Source: Halisarca cf. caerulea
Taxonomy: Eukaryota > Porifera > Demospongiae > Chondrillida > Halisarcidae
Direction: 5' to 3'
Length of the DNA stretch: 42,500 bases
NCBI GenBank assembly: GCA_963170055.1
Contig: CAUJGJ010000006.1
Coordinates: 195,235-237,734 of the forward strand
Below are positions 1 to 11,209 of this stretch, piece after piece (the stretch's first letter is position 1; each line of letters starts with the position of its first letter). Below the pieces are notes generated by a model that ran no database searches, was not told the origin of the DNA, and was given only the letters and a program-made list of their open reading frames with translations. Made by a program: the position numbers and the translations under genes.

Positions 1-550
1 AGCAGCTGCAAGTCAGCAACTAGCCCATAAATGCAGGACATGTGAATGCAGCCATTGGGTGCATGGGGGTGTGGAAACCACAAAATCACATGACCAGTAG
101 GGTATTGCGTAATCAACAGGTGCTATCATGATTATAAGCTAGCCCTGACCAACTCAATGAAGTGGGAATGGACAGTTTATTGGACACACCCCTTTCACCA
201 TGACAACGTGTCACCAGGGGTCAATGAGGACGCTCACCCCAGGCATGGTTCCCAATGATGTCACCTTCGCTATGTGATAACATCCTTGCAGCATAGATAA
301 AGCAGAAACTGCTGATCCATATGATCTCACAAATAGCATTGTTAGCTCTTTTGTTGTGTACAATGCCCCATGTATGCATAACCCACTGTCACTCTGATAT
401 GTTACGTGTTGTGCAATTTACAAGACAGAAACACTACACACAATTACCGAAGGGATTGCACAATTGATGAATGTTGCACAATACACCACCACAAGCAGTG
501 GCGAGTCCTTCATAAGAACTGTAGAGTGGGAAACTCCCACAACCAAAAAT
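1..550. other. Intergenic sequence, nothing recognised
   Basis: Unique-looking sequence of mixed composition on both strands. I see no long open frame, no splice-flanked conserved peptide and no tandem repeat. It may hold regulatory or intronic sequence of a gene outside the window. Confidence 0.5.
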
Positions 551-698
551 GTTACAAACAATAATTGACAATTAGACCAAATGTTTGTTTACGTACTGAA
601 ACGCTTACAAATGAAAACTCACAAAAACTCAGGAATACTAACTGCTGTGAAAATCTCTCCTTGTGTGTATAGCACACACACAAGGACCGGACACTACT

Positions 699-918
699 GG
701 TCCCTATACACAGGTGTATGGTCCCTATACACAGGTGGTCTCTATACACAGGTGGTCAGGTGGTCCCTATACACAGGTGGTCTCTATACACAGGTGTTCT
801 CTATACACAGGTGGTCCCTATACACAGGTGGTCTCTATACACAGGTGGTCTCTATACACAGGTGGTCCCTATACACAGGTGGTTCCTATACACAGGTGGT
901 CCCTGTACACAGGTGATC
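699..918. repeat. Minisatellite, ~17-bp unit
   Basis: About a dozen tandem copies of a unit reading GGTCCCTATACACAGGT or GGTCTCTATACACAGGT, with one 8-bp interruption near 750. The unit is close to 17 bp, so all reading frames stay open; the overlapping small open frames are by-products of the repeat. Confidence 0.9.
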
Positions 919-1034
919 TGTCACTGTTGGCATACAGATCATGCTGACACAGAACATAGAAAATAGAACAAGTTGGTAAACAAGAGTCATTGCATACACA
1001 CGCATGCACGCATGCATGCACGTATGCACGTACG

Positions 1035-1046
1035 CACACACACACA

Positions 1047-1109
<63 letters not shown>
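1035..1109. repeat. (CA)n microsatellite
   Basis: About 75 bp of nearly pure CA dinucleotide with one GTGA interruption, preceded by a degenerate GCATGCACG stretch. Confidence 0.95.
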
Positions 1110-1110
<1 letters not shown>

Positions 1111-1315
1111 ATTGATGCTGACTTCATCAAACACTTCTAATAGTTCATTTCTTCAAATTTAATAAAACTACATTTCCTCTCCTTTAAAGGCTTGTTTACA
1201 TGAAAGAAAAACAGTCAATTTACCGTTGCCAAGCAACAGCTACCAGCTAAGCTAAGCTTATGAAAACAAGTCTAGGGGTATGTTGCAACTAACAGTGGAA
1301 CTAGCTTCCTTGGTA

Positions 1316-1545
1316 GTACCTGATTTAGTACATACTCCTGGATAGTAAGTACTCCTCATTCTGTCCCTGTGTATACCTCATGTACATAAACCAACCCTGA
1401 TAGTAAGTACCTGATTTAGTACACACTCCTGGATAGTAAGTACTCCTCATTCTGCCCCTGTGTATACCTCATGTACATAAACCAACCCTGATAGTAAGTA
1501 CTTGGTTTAGTACACACTCCTGGATAGTAAGTACTCCTCATTCTG
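1316..1545. repeat. Minisatellite, 91-bp unit, ~2.5 copies
   Basis: Units beginning GTACCTGATTTAGTACA start at 1316 and 1407, and a GTACTTGGTTTAG variant starts at 1498, giving a 91-bp period. Each unit contains the words GGATAGTAAGTACTCCTCAT and CCTCATGTACATAAACC. No coding function is apparent. Confidence 0.85.
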
Positions 1546-1789
1546 CGAACAAATCTGACCATGCTACATCCTATCCTCGTACTTCTAACAAGGAGTATTT
1601 TTATCAAGAACTAAATATTAGTGCACCCTGGGATTCCTGTTAGCTGATTTCCACTGCTAATCAGAAACAGGTCTGAGGGTCATGATTCTGTCGTGAACAT
1701 TGCTACAGGCGATCACAGTTCTCCACTTTCCAATGACAGGATACACATGCATACACAGATGTACTCGTTCACTTGCACATGTGTGCAAG

Positions 1790-1793
<4 letters not shown>

Positions 1794-1853
<60 letters not shown>

Positions 1854-1859
1854 AACACA

Positions 1860-1915
<56 letters not shown>

Positions 1916-1921
1916 AACACA

Positions 1922-1976
<55 letters not shown>

Positions 1977-1980
1977 CACA

Positions 1981-2033
<53 letters not shown>

Positions 2034-2054
2034 CACACACACACACACACACAC
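1794..2054. repeat. Long (CA)n array with CACGTA interruptions
   Basis: About 260 bp of CA dinucleotide with regularly spaced AAACA and CACGTACA interruptions. The interruptions recur roughly every 60 bp, so blocks of interrupted CA have themselves been duplicated in tandem. Confidence 0.95.
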
Positions 2055-2237
2055 TGTATAGATTGTCAATATCAAAACCACTTTACTCGCGAGTAATAAC
2101 AAATTAACTGACTTCATTACACAGTTAGCATATTATTATTCAAGTTTAAGTTCCTATGCTCCAAAACTACATGTTAGATTACATTGTTTATCATTATTCA
2201 CAAAACTAGATCAGAATCTCAGGAGAATTCTCTTCTT

Positions 2238-3083
2238 TCATTCTTCTTCCTCCCCATAATCATTGTCACCCTCCACTGGGGTTGGTCGAGGTCTCTTGGA
2301 GTGGAATTTTGAGGGTTTGGGTGCAACAGGCTTGGATGGGTGTGGTCTACGGGATGGTTGAGGTCTACGGGATGGTTGAGGCCTACGGGATGGTTGTGGT
2401 CTACGGGATGGTTGTGGTCTACGGGATGGTTGTGGTCTACGAGATGGTTGAGGCCTACGGGATGGTTGAGGCCTACGAGATGGTTGAGGCCTACGAGATG
2501 GTTGAGGCCTACGAGATGGACGTGGGGGGTGTGGTCTCCGTGTTGCCGTTGGATGAGGTTTAGTTGGAGTGGGACTGGGTCCTGGACGTCCAGTTGGCCT
2601 AGTCTTCTTGCAGACAACAACTCCACCTTTAGTAACGCACATCCCCCCACGACGCTCACACGGGCTGCTGTCTTTCCTTGGTAGGCACTTCTTAGCATAG
2701 CACAGACCACCTCTTTGCACAAGCTTTTTAGGACAACATTTCTTGGTCACTTCAGAACCACTAGCATCAAAGAAGCGAGCATTGCACCCTCCGCAGTAGT
2801 TGCTCTCACAAGTGGCATTTGGATACCGGCGGCATTTCTGAACAGTGCATGGATCAATCAAACAATTGACGACCTTCTTTCTGCAGCAGCAAGTAGCAAA
2901 GGCATCGGCAGGTTGGACGTCGCAGTAGGAGCCTCTTGGACATGTTCGACTATTTGGACCACGCCCACAGAAGATATCCAGGTCCCTCCCTCCTTTACTG
3001 TCACAAGGCTCCTGAGCAGAAACGACACCTCCAAGAAGAAGAGAAGACAGGAAAAAGGCAACAACTGCCACCTTAGCTCCCAT
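2238..3083 (-). CDS. Secreted Cys-rich protein with Arg/Pro repeat tail, single exon
   Basis: A 281-residue protein of unknown function. I chose the ATG at 3083 rather than an earlier in-frame one because it opens a clear signal peptide (MGAKVAVVAFFLSSLLLGG, cleavage near VSAQ) and lies 38 bp below a TATA box, so the upstream Met would fall before the transcript start. Residues ~24-165 hold a cysteine-dense region with a CPRGSYCDV...TCCC half-module, then a module with C-RRYPNATC, CGGCNARFFD and a final CERRGGMCV motif. The 7620-8900 protein shares all of these. Residues ~165-265 are Pro/Arg/Ser-rich, with nine RRPQPS hexapeptides and one RRPHPS encoded by an 18-bp minisatellite. The end is acidic (EGDNDYGEEEE). 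Secretion is well supported. A matrix or adhesive role is conjecture. Confidence 0.86.
   Translation of the reverse strand: MGAKVAVVAFFLSSLLLGGVVSAQEPCDSKGGRDLDIFCGRGPNSRTCPRGSYCDVQPADAFATCCCRKKVVNCLIDPCTVQKCRRYPNATCESNYCGGCNARFFDASGSEVTKKCCPKKLVQRGGLCYAKKCLPRKDSSPCERRGGMCVTKGGVVVCKKTRPTGRPGPSPTPTKPHPTATRRPHPPRPSRRPQPSRRPQPSRRPQPSRRPQPSRRPQPSRRPQPSRRPQPSRRPQPSRRPQPSRRPHPSKPVAPKPSKFHSKRPRPTPVEGDNDYGEEEE
2338..2528 (-). repeat. Coding 18-bp minisatellite (RRPQPS repeats)
   Basis: About ten copies of an 18-bp unit such as GATGGTTGAGGCCTACGG on the plus strand, encoding RRPQPS on the minus strand. Third-position variants (GGCCTACGG, GGTCTACGG, TGTGGTCTACG) are mostly synonymous, suggesting the peptide repeat is kept by selection while the DNA drifts. 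Confidence 0.88.
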
Positions 3084-3120
3084 GGTCCCCTGTGCTGAAT
3101 GCTGCCAGGGCAGACACAGG

Positions 3121-3128
3121 CTTTTATA
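3121..3128 (-). promoter_or_regulatory. TATA box of the 2238-3083 gene
   Basis: TATAAAAG on the minus strand, 38 bp above the chosen ATG. Initiation ~25-30 bp downstream would give a 5' leader of only ~10 bases. Confidence 0.75.
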
Positions 3129-3428
3129 CCCAAGGGGTGACCACATGGTCATGACTCACTGCTTGTCATTACCTCATCTCTGGTTTCAAAACAACCTCTC
3201 CCGTTCATAAGCATGACACTGCAAAAAAGATAACATTTTGCTACACTTTTGAGTTTGCTCCAACCAGGTGCACTCGTGGGGTTATCACCATGGCAACAAA
3301 AGAAGCCACCAAACCTCCTCTCCCCACTATCACAACATTAGGTCAACATTTATCAGGTGCTTTGCATGAGAGCCAGGCTTCAATGGAAGTTTACAACTTA
3401 TGTTGATCACCACACACTCCCTGTGATG

Positions 3429-3556
3429 TGCGAATACTGCTTCACTCCACGTGATGAGAGCATACTGCTTCACTCCACGTGATGAGAGAATACTGCTTCA
3501 CTCCCCGTGATGAGAGAATACTGCTTCACTCCCCGTGATGAGAGAATACTGCTTCG
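3429..3556. repeat. 28-bp minisatellite, ~4.5 copies
   Basis: Tandem units of AATACTGCTTCACTCCACGT followed by GATGAGAG (28 bp). The last partial unit continues into CGTGGAGTGAGG, the inverse of the CACTCCACG core, so a small hairpin closes the array. Confidence 0.85.
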
Positions 3557-3618
3557 TGGAGTGAGGTAAGGTGGACAGCTACTGACTAATGTAATGGTGC
3601 TGTTTTGGACAAACACAT

Positions 3619-3672
<54 letters not shown>

Positions 3673-3703
3673 GTGTGTGTGTTGTGGGTGTGGGTGTGGG
3701 TGT

Positions 3704-3784
<81 letters not shown>

Positions 3785-3790
3785 GTGTGT
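3619..3790. repeat. Compound (TC)n(TG)n microsatellite
   Basis: A pure TC run is followed by ~145 bp of TG with GTTG and GGGTGTGGGTG interruptions. Open frames of Cys-Val or Thr-His here are artefacts. Confidence 0.95.
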
Positions 3791-3971
3791 ACGTGCATGC
3801 TTACATGCGTGCAAGCATATGTATGTGTGTTTGTGCAGGATGCATTGATGTGGGACAGCCACATATTTGGCTTATCAGGTGGTCTATCAGGATGAACAGC
3901 ATACTCAGCCATGTTTAGAGTAACCTGATTTGTTCGCATATTCATAAGTTCTTCAGTTCAGTCTCGTGTGG

Positions 3972-6414
3972 CCACACACATCTATGATACCCGACCACAC
4001 ACCACACACATCTACGATACCCCCACCCCACTACACACATCTACGATACCCCCACCCCACCACACACATCTACGATACCCCCACCCCACCACACACATCT
4101 ACGATACCCCCACCCCACTACACACATCTATGATACCCCACCCCACCACACACATCTACGATACCCCCACCCCACCACACACATCTACGATACCCCCACC
4201 CCACCACACACATCTACGATACCCCACCCCACCACACACATCTACGATACCCCCACCCCACCACACACATCTACGATACCCCCACCCCACCACACACATC
4301 TACGATACCCCCACCCCACCACACACATCTACGATACCCCCACCCCACTACACACATCTATGATACCCCACCCCACCACACACATCTACGATACCCGACC
4401 ACACCCCACCACACACATCTACGATACCCCACCCCACCACACACATCTACGATACCCCACCCCACCACACACATCTACGATACCCCACCCCACCACACAC
4501 ATCTACGATACCCGACCCCACCACACACATCTACGATACCCCACCACACCACACACATCTACGATACCCGACCACACCACACACATCTACGATACCCCAC
4601 CCCACCACACACATCTACGATACCCGACCCCACCACATACATCTACGATACCCCACCACACCACACACATCTGCGATACCCCACCACACCACATACATCT
4701 ACGATACCCCACCACACCACACACATCTGCGATACCCCACCACACCACACACATCTACGATACCCCACCACACCACACACATCTACGATACCCCACCCCA
4801 CTACACACATCTACGATACCCCCACCCCACCACACACATCTACGATACCCCCACCCCACCACACACATCTACGATACCCCCACCCCACTACACACATCTA
4901 TGATACCCCACCCCACCACACACATCTACGATACCCCCACCCCACCACACACATCTACGATACCCCCACCCCACCACACACATCTACGATACCCCACCCC
5001 ACCACACACATCTACGATACCCCCACCCCACCACACACATCTACGATACCCCCACCCCACCACACACATCTACGATACCCCCACCCCACTACACACATCT
5101 ACGATACCCCCACCCCACTACACACATCTATGATACCCCACCCCACCACACACATCTACGATACCCCCACCCCACTACACACATCTATGATACCCCACCC
5201 CACCACACACATCTACGATACCCCCACCCCACCACACACATCTACGATACCCCCACCCCACCACACACATCTACGATACCCCACCCCACCACACACATCT
5301 ACGATACCCCCACCCCACCACACACATCTACGATACCCCCACCCCACCACACACATCTACGATACCCCCACCCCACCACACACATCTACGATACCCCACC
5401 CCACCACACACATCTACGATACCCCCACCCCACCACACACATCTACGATACCCCCACCCCACCACACACATCTACGATACCCCCACCCCACTACACACAT
5501 CTACGATACCCCCACCCCACTACACACATCTATGATACCCCACCCCACCACACACATCTACGATACCCCCACCCCACTACACACATCTATGATACCCCAC
5601 CCCACCACACACATCTACGATACCCCCACCCCACCACACACATCTACGATACCCCCACCCCACCACACACATCTACGATACCCCACCCCACCACACACAT
5701 CTACGATACCCCCACCCCACCACACACATCTACGATACCCCCACCCCACCACACACATCTACGATACCCCCACCCCACCACACACATCTACGATACCCCC
5801 ACCCCACTACACACATCTATGATACCCCACCACACCACATACATCTACGATACCCCACCACACCACACACATCTGCGATACCCCACCACACCACACATCT
5901 ATGATACCCCACCACACCACACACATCTACGATACCCCACCCCACCACACACATCTACGATACCCGACCCCACCACACACATCTACGATACCCCACCACA
6001 CCACACACATCTACGATACCCGACCACACCACACACATCTACGATACCCCACCCCACCACACACATCTACGATACCCGACCCCACCACATACATCTACGA
6101 TACCCCACCACACCACACACATCTGCGATACCCCACCACACCACATACATCTACGATACCCCACCACACCACACACATCTGCGATACCCCACCACACCAC
6201 ACACATCTACGATACCCCACCACACCACACACATCTACGATATCCCACCCCACCACACACATCTACGATACCCGACCCCACCACATACACCCCACCCCAC
6301 CACACACATCTACGATACCCGACCCCACCACATACATCTACGATACCCCACCACACCACACACATCTGCGATACCCCACCACACCACACACATCTGCGAT
6401 ACCCCACCACACAC
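3972..6414. repeat. Satellite-like array, 27-bp unit (some 26 bp), ~90 copies
   Basis: A 2.4-kb uninterrupted array of the unit CACACATCTACGATACCCCC plus ACCCCAC. Variants include ACCCGACC, ACCACACC, CTGCGAT and CTATGAT, which are unevenly distributed: CTATGAT recurs in blocks at ~4130-4360, 4890-5190 and 5530-5820, showing higher-order duplication of multi-unit segments. The plus strand is strongly C-rich, with runs of 4-5 C, and carries one CpG per unit. Because 27 is a multiple of three, long open frames of the form TPTPPHTSTIPP arise without being genes. Confidence 0.95.
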
Positions 6415-6429
6415 AGTGGCACACAGCTA

Positions 6430-6780
6430 AGATGCTTTCACTTAATATGCCACAATTTTAGTAGCCAAAGAATGACCATTTATATTATATAGCAACACTA
6501 CACAGGGCAGACGGCAGATGGTTTGTATCATGTTGAAAATGTTGTGAAACTCAATAATTATTGTGGCTTAGTGTGTCCACCATATACATGTGTAGTTCAA
6601 AGGAAGCCGTGTTTTGAGGGAAGCAAGTCACATGATGAATATGTTTTGAATCACCTGGCCAAAGCTCCCACCCACCTACACCCCCGCATTCATCACGTCT
6701 ACATCAGACCTCTTTCTCCTCGTTCATAAGGGGGCATTAGAACTGGTTGCAAAATCTCAAACTTTGTATAACTATGTATG
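6430..6780. other. Spacer between tandem arrays, no gene recognised
   Basis: Unique sequence between the 27-bp satellite and the 17-bp minisatellite. A 68-codon open frame at 6523-6729 has no recognisable domain and no promoter or splice context. Confidence 0.45.
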
Positions 6781-6785
6781 TACAT

Positions 6786-7060
6786 ATGTGATCCATGTAC
6801 ATAAGTGATCCATGTACATAAGCGATCCATGTACATAAGCGATCCATGTACATATGTGATCCATGTACATAAGCGATCCATGTACATATGTGATCCATGT
6901 ACATAAGTGATCCATGTACATGCGCGAGCCATGTACATAAGCGATCCATGTACATAAGTGATCCATGTACATAAGCGATCCATGTACATATGTGATCCAT
7001 GTACATAAGTGATCCATGTACATAGGCGATCCATGTACATATGTGATCCATGTACAGTAA
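6786..7060. repeat. 17-bp minisatellite (GATCCATGTACATAAGC)
   Basis: About 16 copies of GATCCATGTACATAAGC with variants ATGTG, AAGTG and one CGCGAGCC. The core ATGTACAT is palindromic. Confidence 0.93.
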
Positions 7061-7464
7061 CTCCTCTCTAATCTCCCACAATTGGGAATGTCAGTTTTAT
7101 GGTGGATTAGTGGGGTTGGTGGATTAATGAGGTCTACACTCAGTACATGCATATAATTCATTTTGGAGACTAGGGCGAACTAGCGGATCTGGGGGATTAA
7201 AGGGGGGCGGATTATAGGGGGGATTATAGGGGGGATTATAGGGGGGGGATTATACGGGGGATTATAGGGGGGGATTATACGGGGGATTATAGGGGGGGGG
7301 ATTATATGGGGGATTATAGGGGGGGGGGGGGGGGATTATACGGGGGATTATAGGGGGGGGGGGATTATACGGGGGATTATAGGGGGGATTATAGGGGGAT
7401 TATAGGGGGGGGAATTATACGGGGGATTATAGGGGGGGGGGGGGTTATAGAGGTTTCACTGCAC
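7054..7464. mobile_element. MITE-like element expanded by an internal G-rich repeat
   Basis: The left end reads CAGTAACTCCTCTCTAATCT and the right end, read inverted, CAGTGAAACCTCTATAACC, so the ends form imperfect terminal inverted repeats. The same end motif recurs near 14892, 15069 and 19839. The interior from ~7195 to 7445 has become a minisatellite of GGGGGATTATAC/GGGGATTATAG units with G-runs of 5 to more than 10. Confidence 0.6.
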
Positions 7465-7619
7465 ATAAGCATTTAATTTGAGCGTTGGAATCCGATACAA
7501 ACACTGTACAAGTGATGAAATAAGAGTGAGCTGAGTGGATGTCCTCACATGCAAATATAAAACTATACAAAATGTGATGTTATGGGCAAAAACCCTGGTG
7601 AGAGAAGTCCTACAACAGA

Positions 7620-8900
7620 TCATGATGGAGGAGTTGTTGAAACTGTCCAGCACAACTTTCTCCCACTCAAAGCAACGCAAAATCCTCCAGCTCTTGTACA
7701 TGCACTGCCGTTGTCAAGGCAACGGTTGTCATAGCAGATATTTGACTTAAATGTGTACCCGTCCTGGTTGCAACATAACGAGGTGACATCACGGCCATTT
7801 TTGAAGAACTTTGGTGTGCAATCATTACAAGAGGAGGCAATACAGGTTGCCTGGGGGTGGGCGGGGCAGGAGGCGGAGTCACACGGATCAGGAGAACATG
7901 CTTCCTCAGTGCAGCAACACTCGGCAAAGCTCCCACTCGAGTCACAGTACTGGTTGTCTCCACACGACGACCCGCGCCAGCAGGTCGACCCAGTCCTGTG
8001 CCCTCCCCTTTGAGCACAGGGCCTCGTGGTGTAGCAGTTCGCAGTGACATCAGTACCATCATCCAACATGTACAGAGGATCACAACTCCCACACTTTTGC
8101 ACGCACCGAGCTTCGGGGTAGGCAGGGCAGGAGGAACGAGCACATGGGTGTTCTCCACAGATTGTGGTTGCTGGGCAACAGCAAGTGGAAAACCTCCCCC
8201 TAGGATCGACATCACAGTAGGATCTGCTTGGACACGCCCCCTCAGTTGTAGAGGAGCACGAAATGTTCATGTCGATTCCCCCCGACCTGGAACATGGCTG
8301 CAGAATTGTGCTACACTGATCTGTTACATTGTTGCCAGCAGAGTCAAAGAAAAATGGCTGACAACCTTTGCACAAGTCAGCCTTGCACTTGGCTTCTGGG
8401 AAGGACTCACACATGGCCCCTCTACAGGGGTTGGATGGGCACCTCAGAGGCAGAGTGCACCCGGGGCACTTTGCCACTCTTTTGTTACAACAACACGTGG
8501 AGAACCGACCAAAAGGGTCAACATCACAGTAAGCCTCCCCGGGACACACATCTCGATTGTCCCAGCTACAAGGAATCTTCAGGTTTGACCCTCTATTTCT
8601 GCTACAAGCTTTGAAATTGTTACAAGTATTTGTGATTTCTTTGTCTCTGCTGTCGAAAAACTTTGCTCTGCAGCCCTCACACAAGTCAGCCTCACACCTG
8701 GCACCAGGAGATGCTCGACAGATGGTGACGCGACAAGGGTCAGCTAAACAGCGATGAGGGAGTGTACAGTTAGGACAAGTGGCCTCAGGATCAGAACACA
8801 CGCTTTGTGATACGACAACTACACAAGAACAGATCCACAGGAAGACAACTAGGGACAAAGAACTGGCCCAGACAAGTCTCCCACTTCCACGGTAGTCCAT
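7620..8900 (-). CDS. Secreted four-module Cys-rich protein, single exon
   Basis: A 426-residue secreted protein of unknown function, paralogous to the 2238-3083 product. An N-terminal hydrophobic segment (LSLVVFLWICSCVVVVSQS) acts as signal peptide. Four tandem modules follow at residues ~33-140, 141-245, 246-330 and 331-426. Each has a C...PCxxxxC..(F/Y/H)PxAxC..xC.xC core, then FFDS or a similar motif, and the first three close with YCDVDPxGRFSTCCC or a variant. The last module ends ACTRAGGFCV, matching CERRGGMCV of the smaller paralogue, so the two proteins share the same C-terminal organisation apart from the Arg/Pro tail. N-glycosylation sequons are present (NCT, NVT, NIS). No clear TATA box is seen. 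A damaged inverted copy of the N-terminal coding region lies at 13391-13582. Confidence 0.87.
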   Translation of the reverse strand: MDYRGSGRLVWASSLSLVVFLWICSCVVVVSQSVCSDPEATCPNCTLPHRCLADPCRVTICRASPGARCEADLCEGCRAKFFDSRDKEITNTCNNFKACSRNRGSNLKIPCSWDNRDVCPGEAYCDVDPFGRFSTCCCNKRVAKCPGCTLPLRCPSNPCRGAMCESFPEAKCKADLCKGCQPFFFDSAGNNVTDQCSTILQPCSRSGGIDMNISCSSTTEGACPSRSYCDVDPRGRFSTCCCPATTICGEHPCARSSCPAYPEARCVQKCGSCDPLYMLDDGTDVTANCYTTRPCAQRGGHRTGSTCWRGSSCGDNQYCDSSGSFAECCCTEEACSPDPCDSASCPAHPQATCIASSCNDCTPKFFKNGRDVTSLCCNQDGYTFKSNICYDNRCLDNGSACTRAGGFCVALSGRKLCWTVSTTPPS

Positions 8901-9555
8901 ACTTCAAACCTTCCACAAATAGTTGACTGAACGCAAGGTAGAGGGGCGTCAGGGGGTCCTATTCAACCCTATAACCACAGACTGCGATAGACAAATCTCA
9001 CAAAGAAAGTTAGCAAATAGTCACAAGTTCTAACACAACTCTACTTCTCTTACTCGTTACAGACTATTCACTGAAGCTTAGGCCAGTCAGAATCTAGCCT
9101 GAAAACCCCAAAACCCTACAAACTCAGGCCACAACAGGCCATGAGGGTCATTTCCTGAGACATATGTCATTGGATTGGAACCTCAACCAGGCCAAATACT
9201 GACAACAGGTGTGGTTTCATTCCATACAAGCTCTTTGAGCAGGAATGATGTTAGCCATTCTTGCCATAGTAATGAGGAAGAGAAGCCATATAGGGAGGCA
9301 GACACTGGTATTTCTATTACATACTGTCTATGGTGGAATTGTCTAGTCTCGCATAGCCAGACACTACTCGCCATTACACAGCTTCTCCCCTACAAATGGC
9401 AGCGATAGTTGGTCTGGCTATGTGAGACTGGAAATTGTCGAACATCAAACGTGGGAAGTCATAAGACTGAAGATGACATCAGAAAATATTAGAGAAATAC
9501 AACTTGCAATTGTCATACAGCAATGAACACACCCCCATGGGTGTATACCTCCATT
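8901..9555. other. Sequence between the four-module gene and the CA-rich repeats
   Basis: Contains the upstream region of the 7620-8900 gene and a hairpin MITE (9345-9429). I searched the minus strand for further CDK5RAP3 exons and recognised none. Confidence 0.5.
9345..9429. mobile_element. Small hairpin MITE
   Basis: 85 bp with inverted ends AGTCTCGCATAGCCAGAC (9345-9362) and GTCTGGCTATGTGAGACT (9412-9429). Arm similarity continues inwards (ACTACTCGCCATT against a TATCGCTGCCATT inverse). It belongs with the elements at 16814-16890 and 20581-20651. Confidence 0.7.
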
Positions 9556-9577
9556 GAACATTTGGACACACTTTCAC

Positions 9578-9800
9578 CAAACACACACCTCTGACAGACA
9601 CACCCTCATCAAACACACACCTCTGACAGACACACCCTCATCAAACACAAACTTCCACCAGACACACCCTCACCAAACACACACTTCCACCAGACACACC
9701 CTCACTAAACACACACCACCACACACACCCTCACTAAACACATGCCTCCATCAGGCACACCCTCCCTGAACACACACCTCCACCAGACACACCACCACCA
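9578..9800. repeat. Degenerate ~32-bp minisatellite
   Basis: Tandem units built on CAGACACACCCTCACCAAAC with ACACACCTCTGA or ACACTTCCAC spacers, period ~32 bp, degenerating towards 9800. Confidence 0.8.
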
Positions 9801-9896
9801 AACACACACCTCCACTACACATCTCCATCGAACATGACGACCACAAACTGCTGAACAGATGCCTGGACACTGGGAATGCGAGTGCTGAGGAGTTAC

Positions 9897-9898
<2 letters not shown>

Positions 9899-9963
<65 letters not shown>
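9899..9963. repeat. (CA)n microsatellite
   Basis: About 65 bp of pure CA dinucleotide. It lies below CDK5RAP3 exon 6 and is (TG)n in the sense of that gene. Confidence 0.95.
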
Positions 9964-10255
9964 CACAAACACGCGTGTGTGCCAAACTCAAGAATCACAA
10001 AAGGTATATACTAGCTGTACTAACCAGTGAATGACATTCAAAAATCAAACCCATGCCCATCTCACCACCAGCGATTAACAACTACACACAAAGCATTCTT
10101 CTACAACCAACACACAACACAGAACAACAACAAACACAACCAAGACACCAACAATTACAACTCAGCACAATAATAAACACAAACAGCACAACAATAAACA
10201 CAAACAACAATAGCGTCCAAGAAGTCTCCACCTATTACAAATAAACAAAGCTAAC

Positions 10256-10648
10256 CGCAACACCCAGTTCTTGACACTTCGTCTTGTACATTTCCTTGCA
10301 GGCTTTGGCAGTGGTCAAATGCTCCGCTTCTTTGCGATCACAATCCTTTGGAGTGATAAGGAGTTGGAAAGAAATGTAAAACAAACCAAAACAATGTAAA
10401 GAAATGGTTAATGCACTGATCGATTTACTGATCGATGTACCCAATTGTACAGATGCACTGATAAACATGCTTTGTACATATGTACATATGTATTGGTGCG
10501 TATACCTGAACAGTACCACCAAGGAGATAGAAATATAGCCTACAAACACAAGAACACAATCTAAAATACGCATAAAACACAAATCTACAATCAAGTAAAC
10601 AAATATGCACGCGCACACCCACACCCACACCCACACATGCATGCACAT

Positions 10649-10720
<72 letters not shown>

Positions 10721-10733
10721 GTACCCCCCCCCC

Positions 10734-10806
<73 letters not shown>

Positions 10807-11121
10807 GTACACACCTGCTGTTGCTGAGTAGCCCTTGACAGCTGACGTTTCAATGCTGGAATTTCATAATTCACATTTCTTGCAAGAATTTGAGCACACT
10901 CAGCTGAGCAGATCAAACACAAAAGAGTTTGTTGACAGAGATTCTAAACTCTCCAACAACAAATTCCTTACCAAGGTAAACATTCTTCTTTTCATACAAT
11001 CTCTGAATTTCAAGCCAATTCTACACACATGCAAATGAACACATGTCAATGCGGGTATGGGTAAATACTGCCTTGCTAATGTACTTTGTAAAACATTATT
11101 TGATTTCCAATTCAGAGTACA

Positions 11122-11209
<88 letters not shown>

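Noticed and set aside
886..1134. Minus-strand open frame starting MFDEVSINGV, considered as a missing CDK5RAP3 exon
   Set aside because: The short non-repeat part matches no CDK5RAP3 segment I know and the rest is (TG)n.
1657..2117. Cys-Val and Thr-His open frames
   Set aside because: Translations of (CA)n/(TG)n dinucleotides; the same applies to those near 3600, 10600, 11200, 14550, 16000, 16650, 24800, 36000, 39050 and 41050.
3968..6461. Several 130-257 codon open frames of Pro/His/Thr repeats
   Set aside because: They are products of a 27-bp satellite unit, which keeps frames open automatically; there is no promoter, splice signal or domain.
7857..8588. 243-codon open frame on the plus strand
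   Set aside because: Antisense shadow of the four-module Cys-rich gene, with no recognisable domain.
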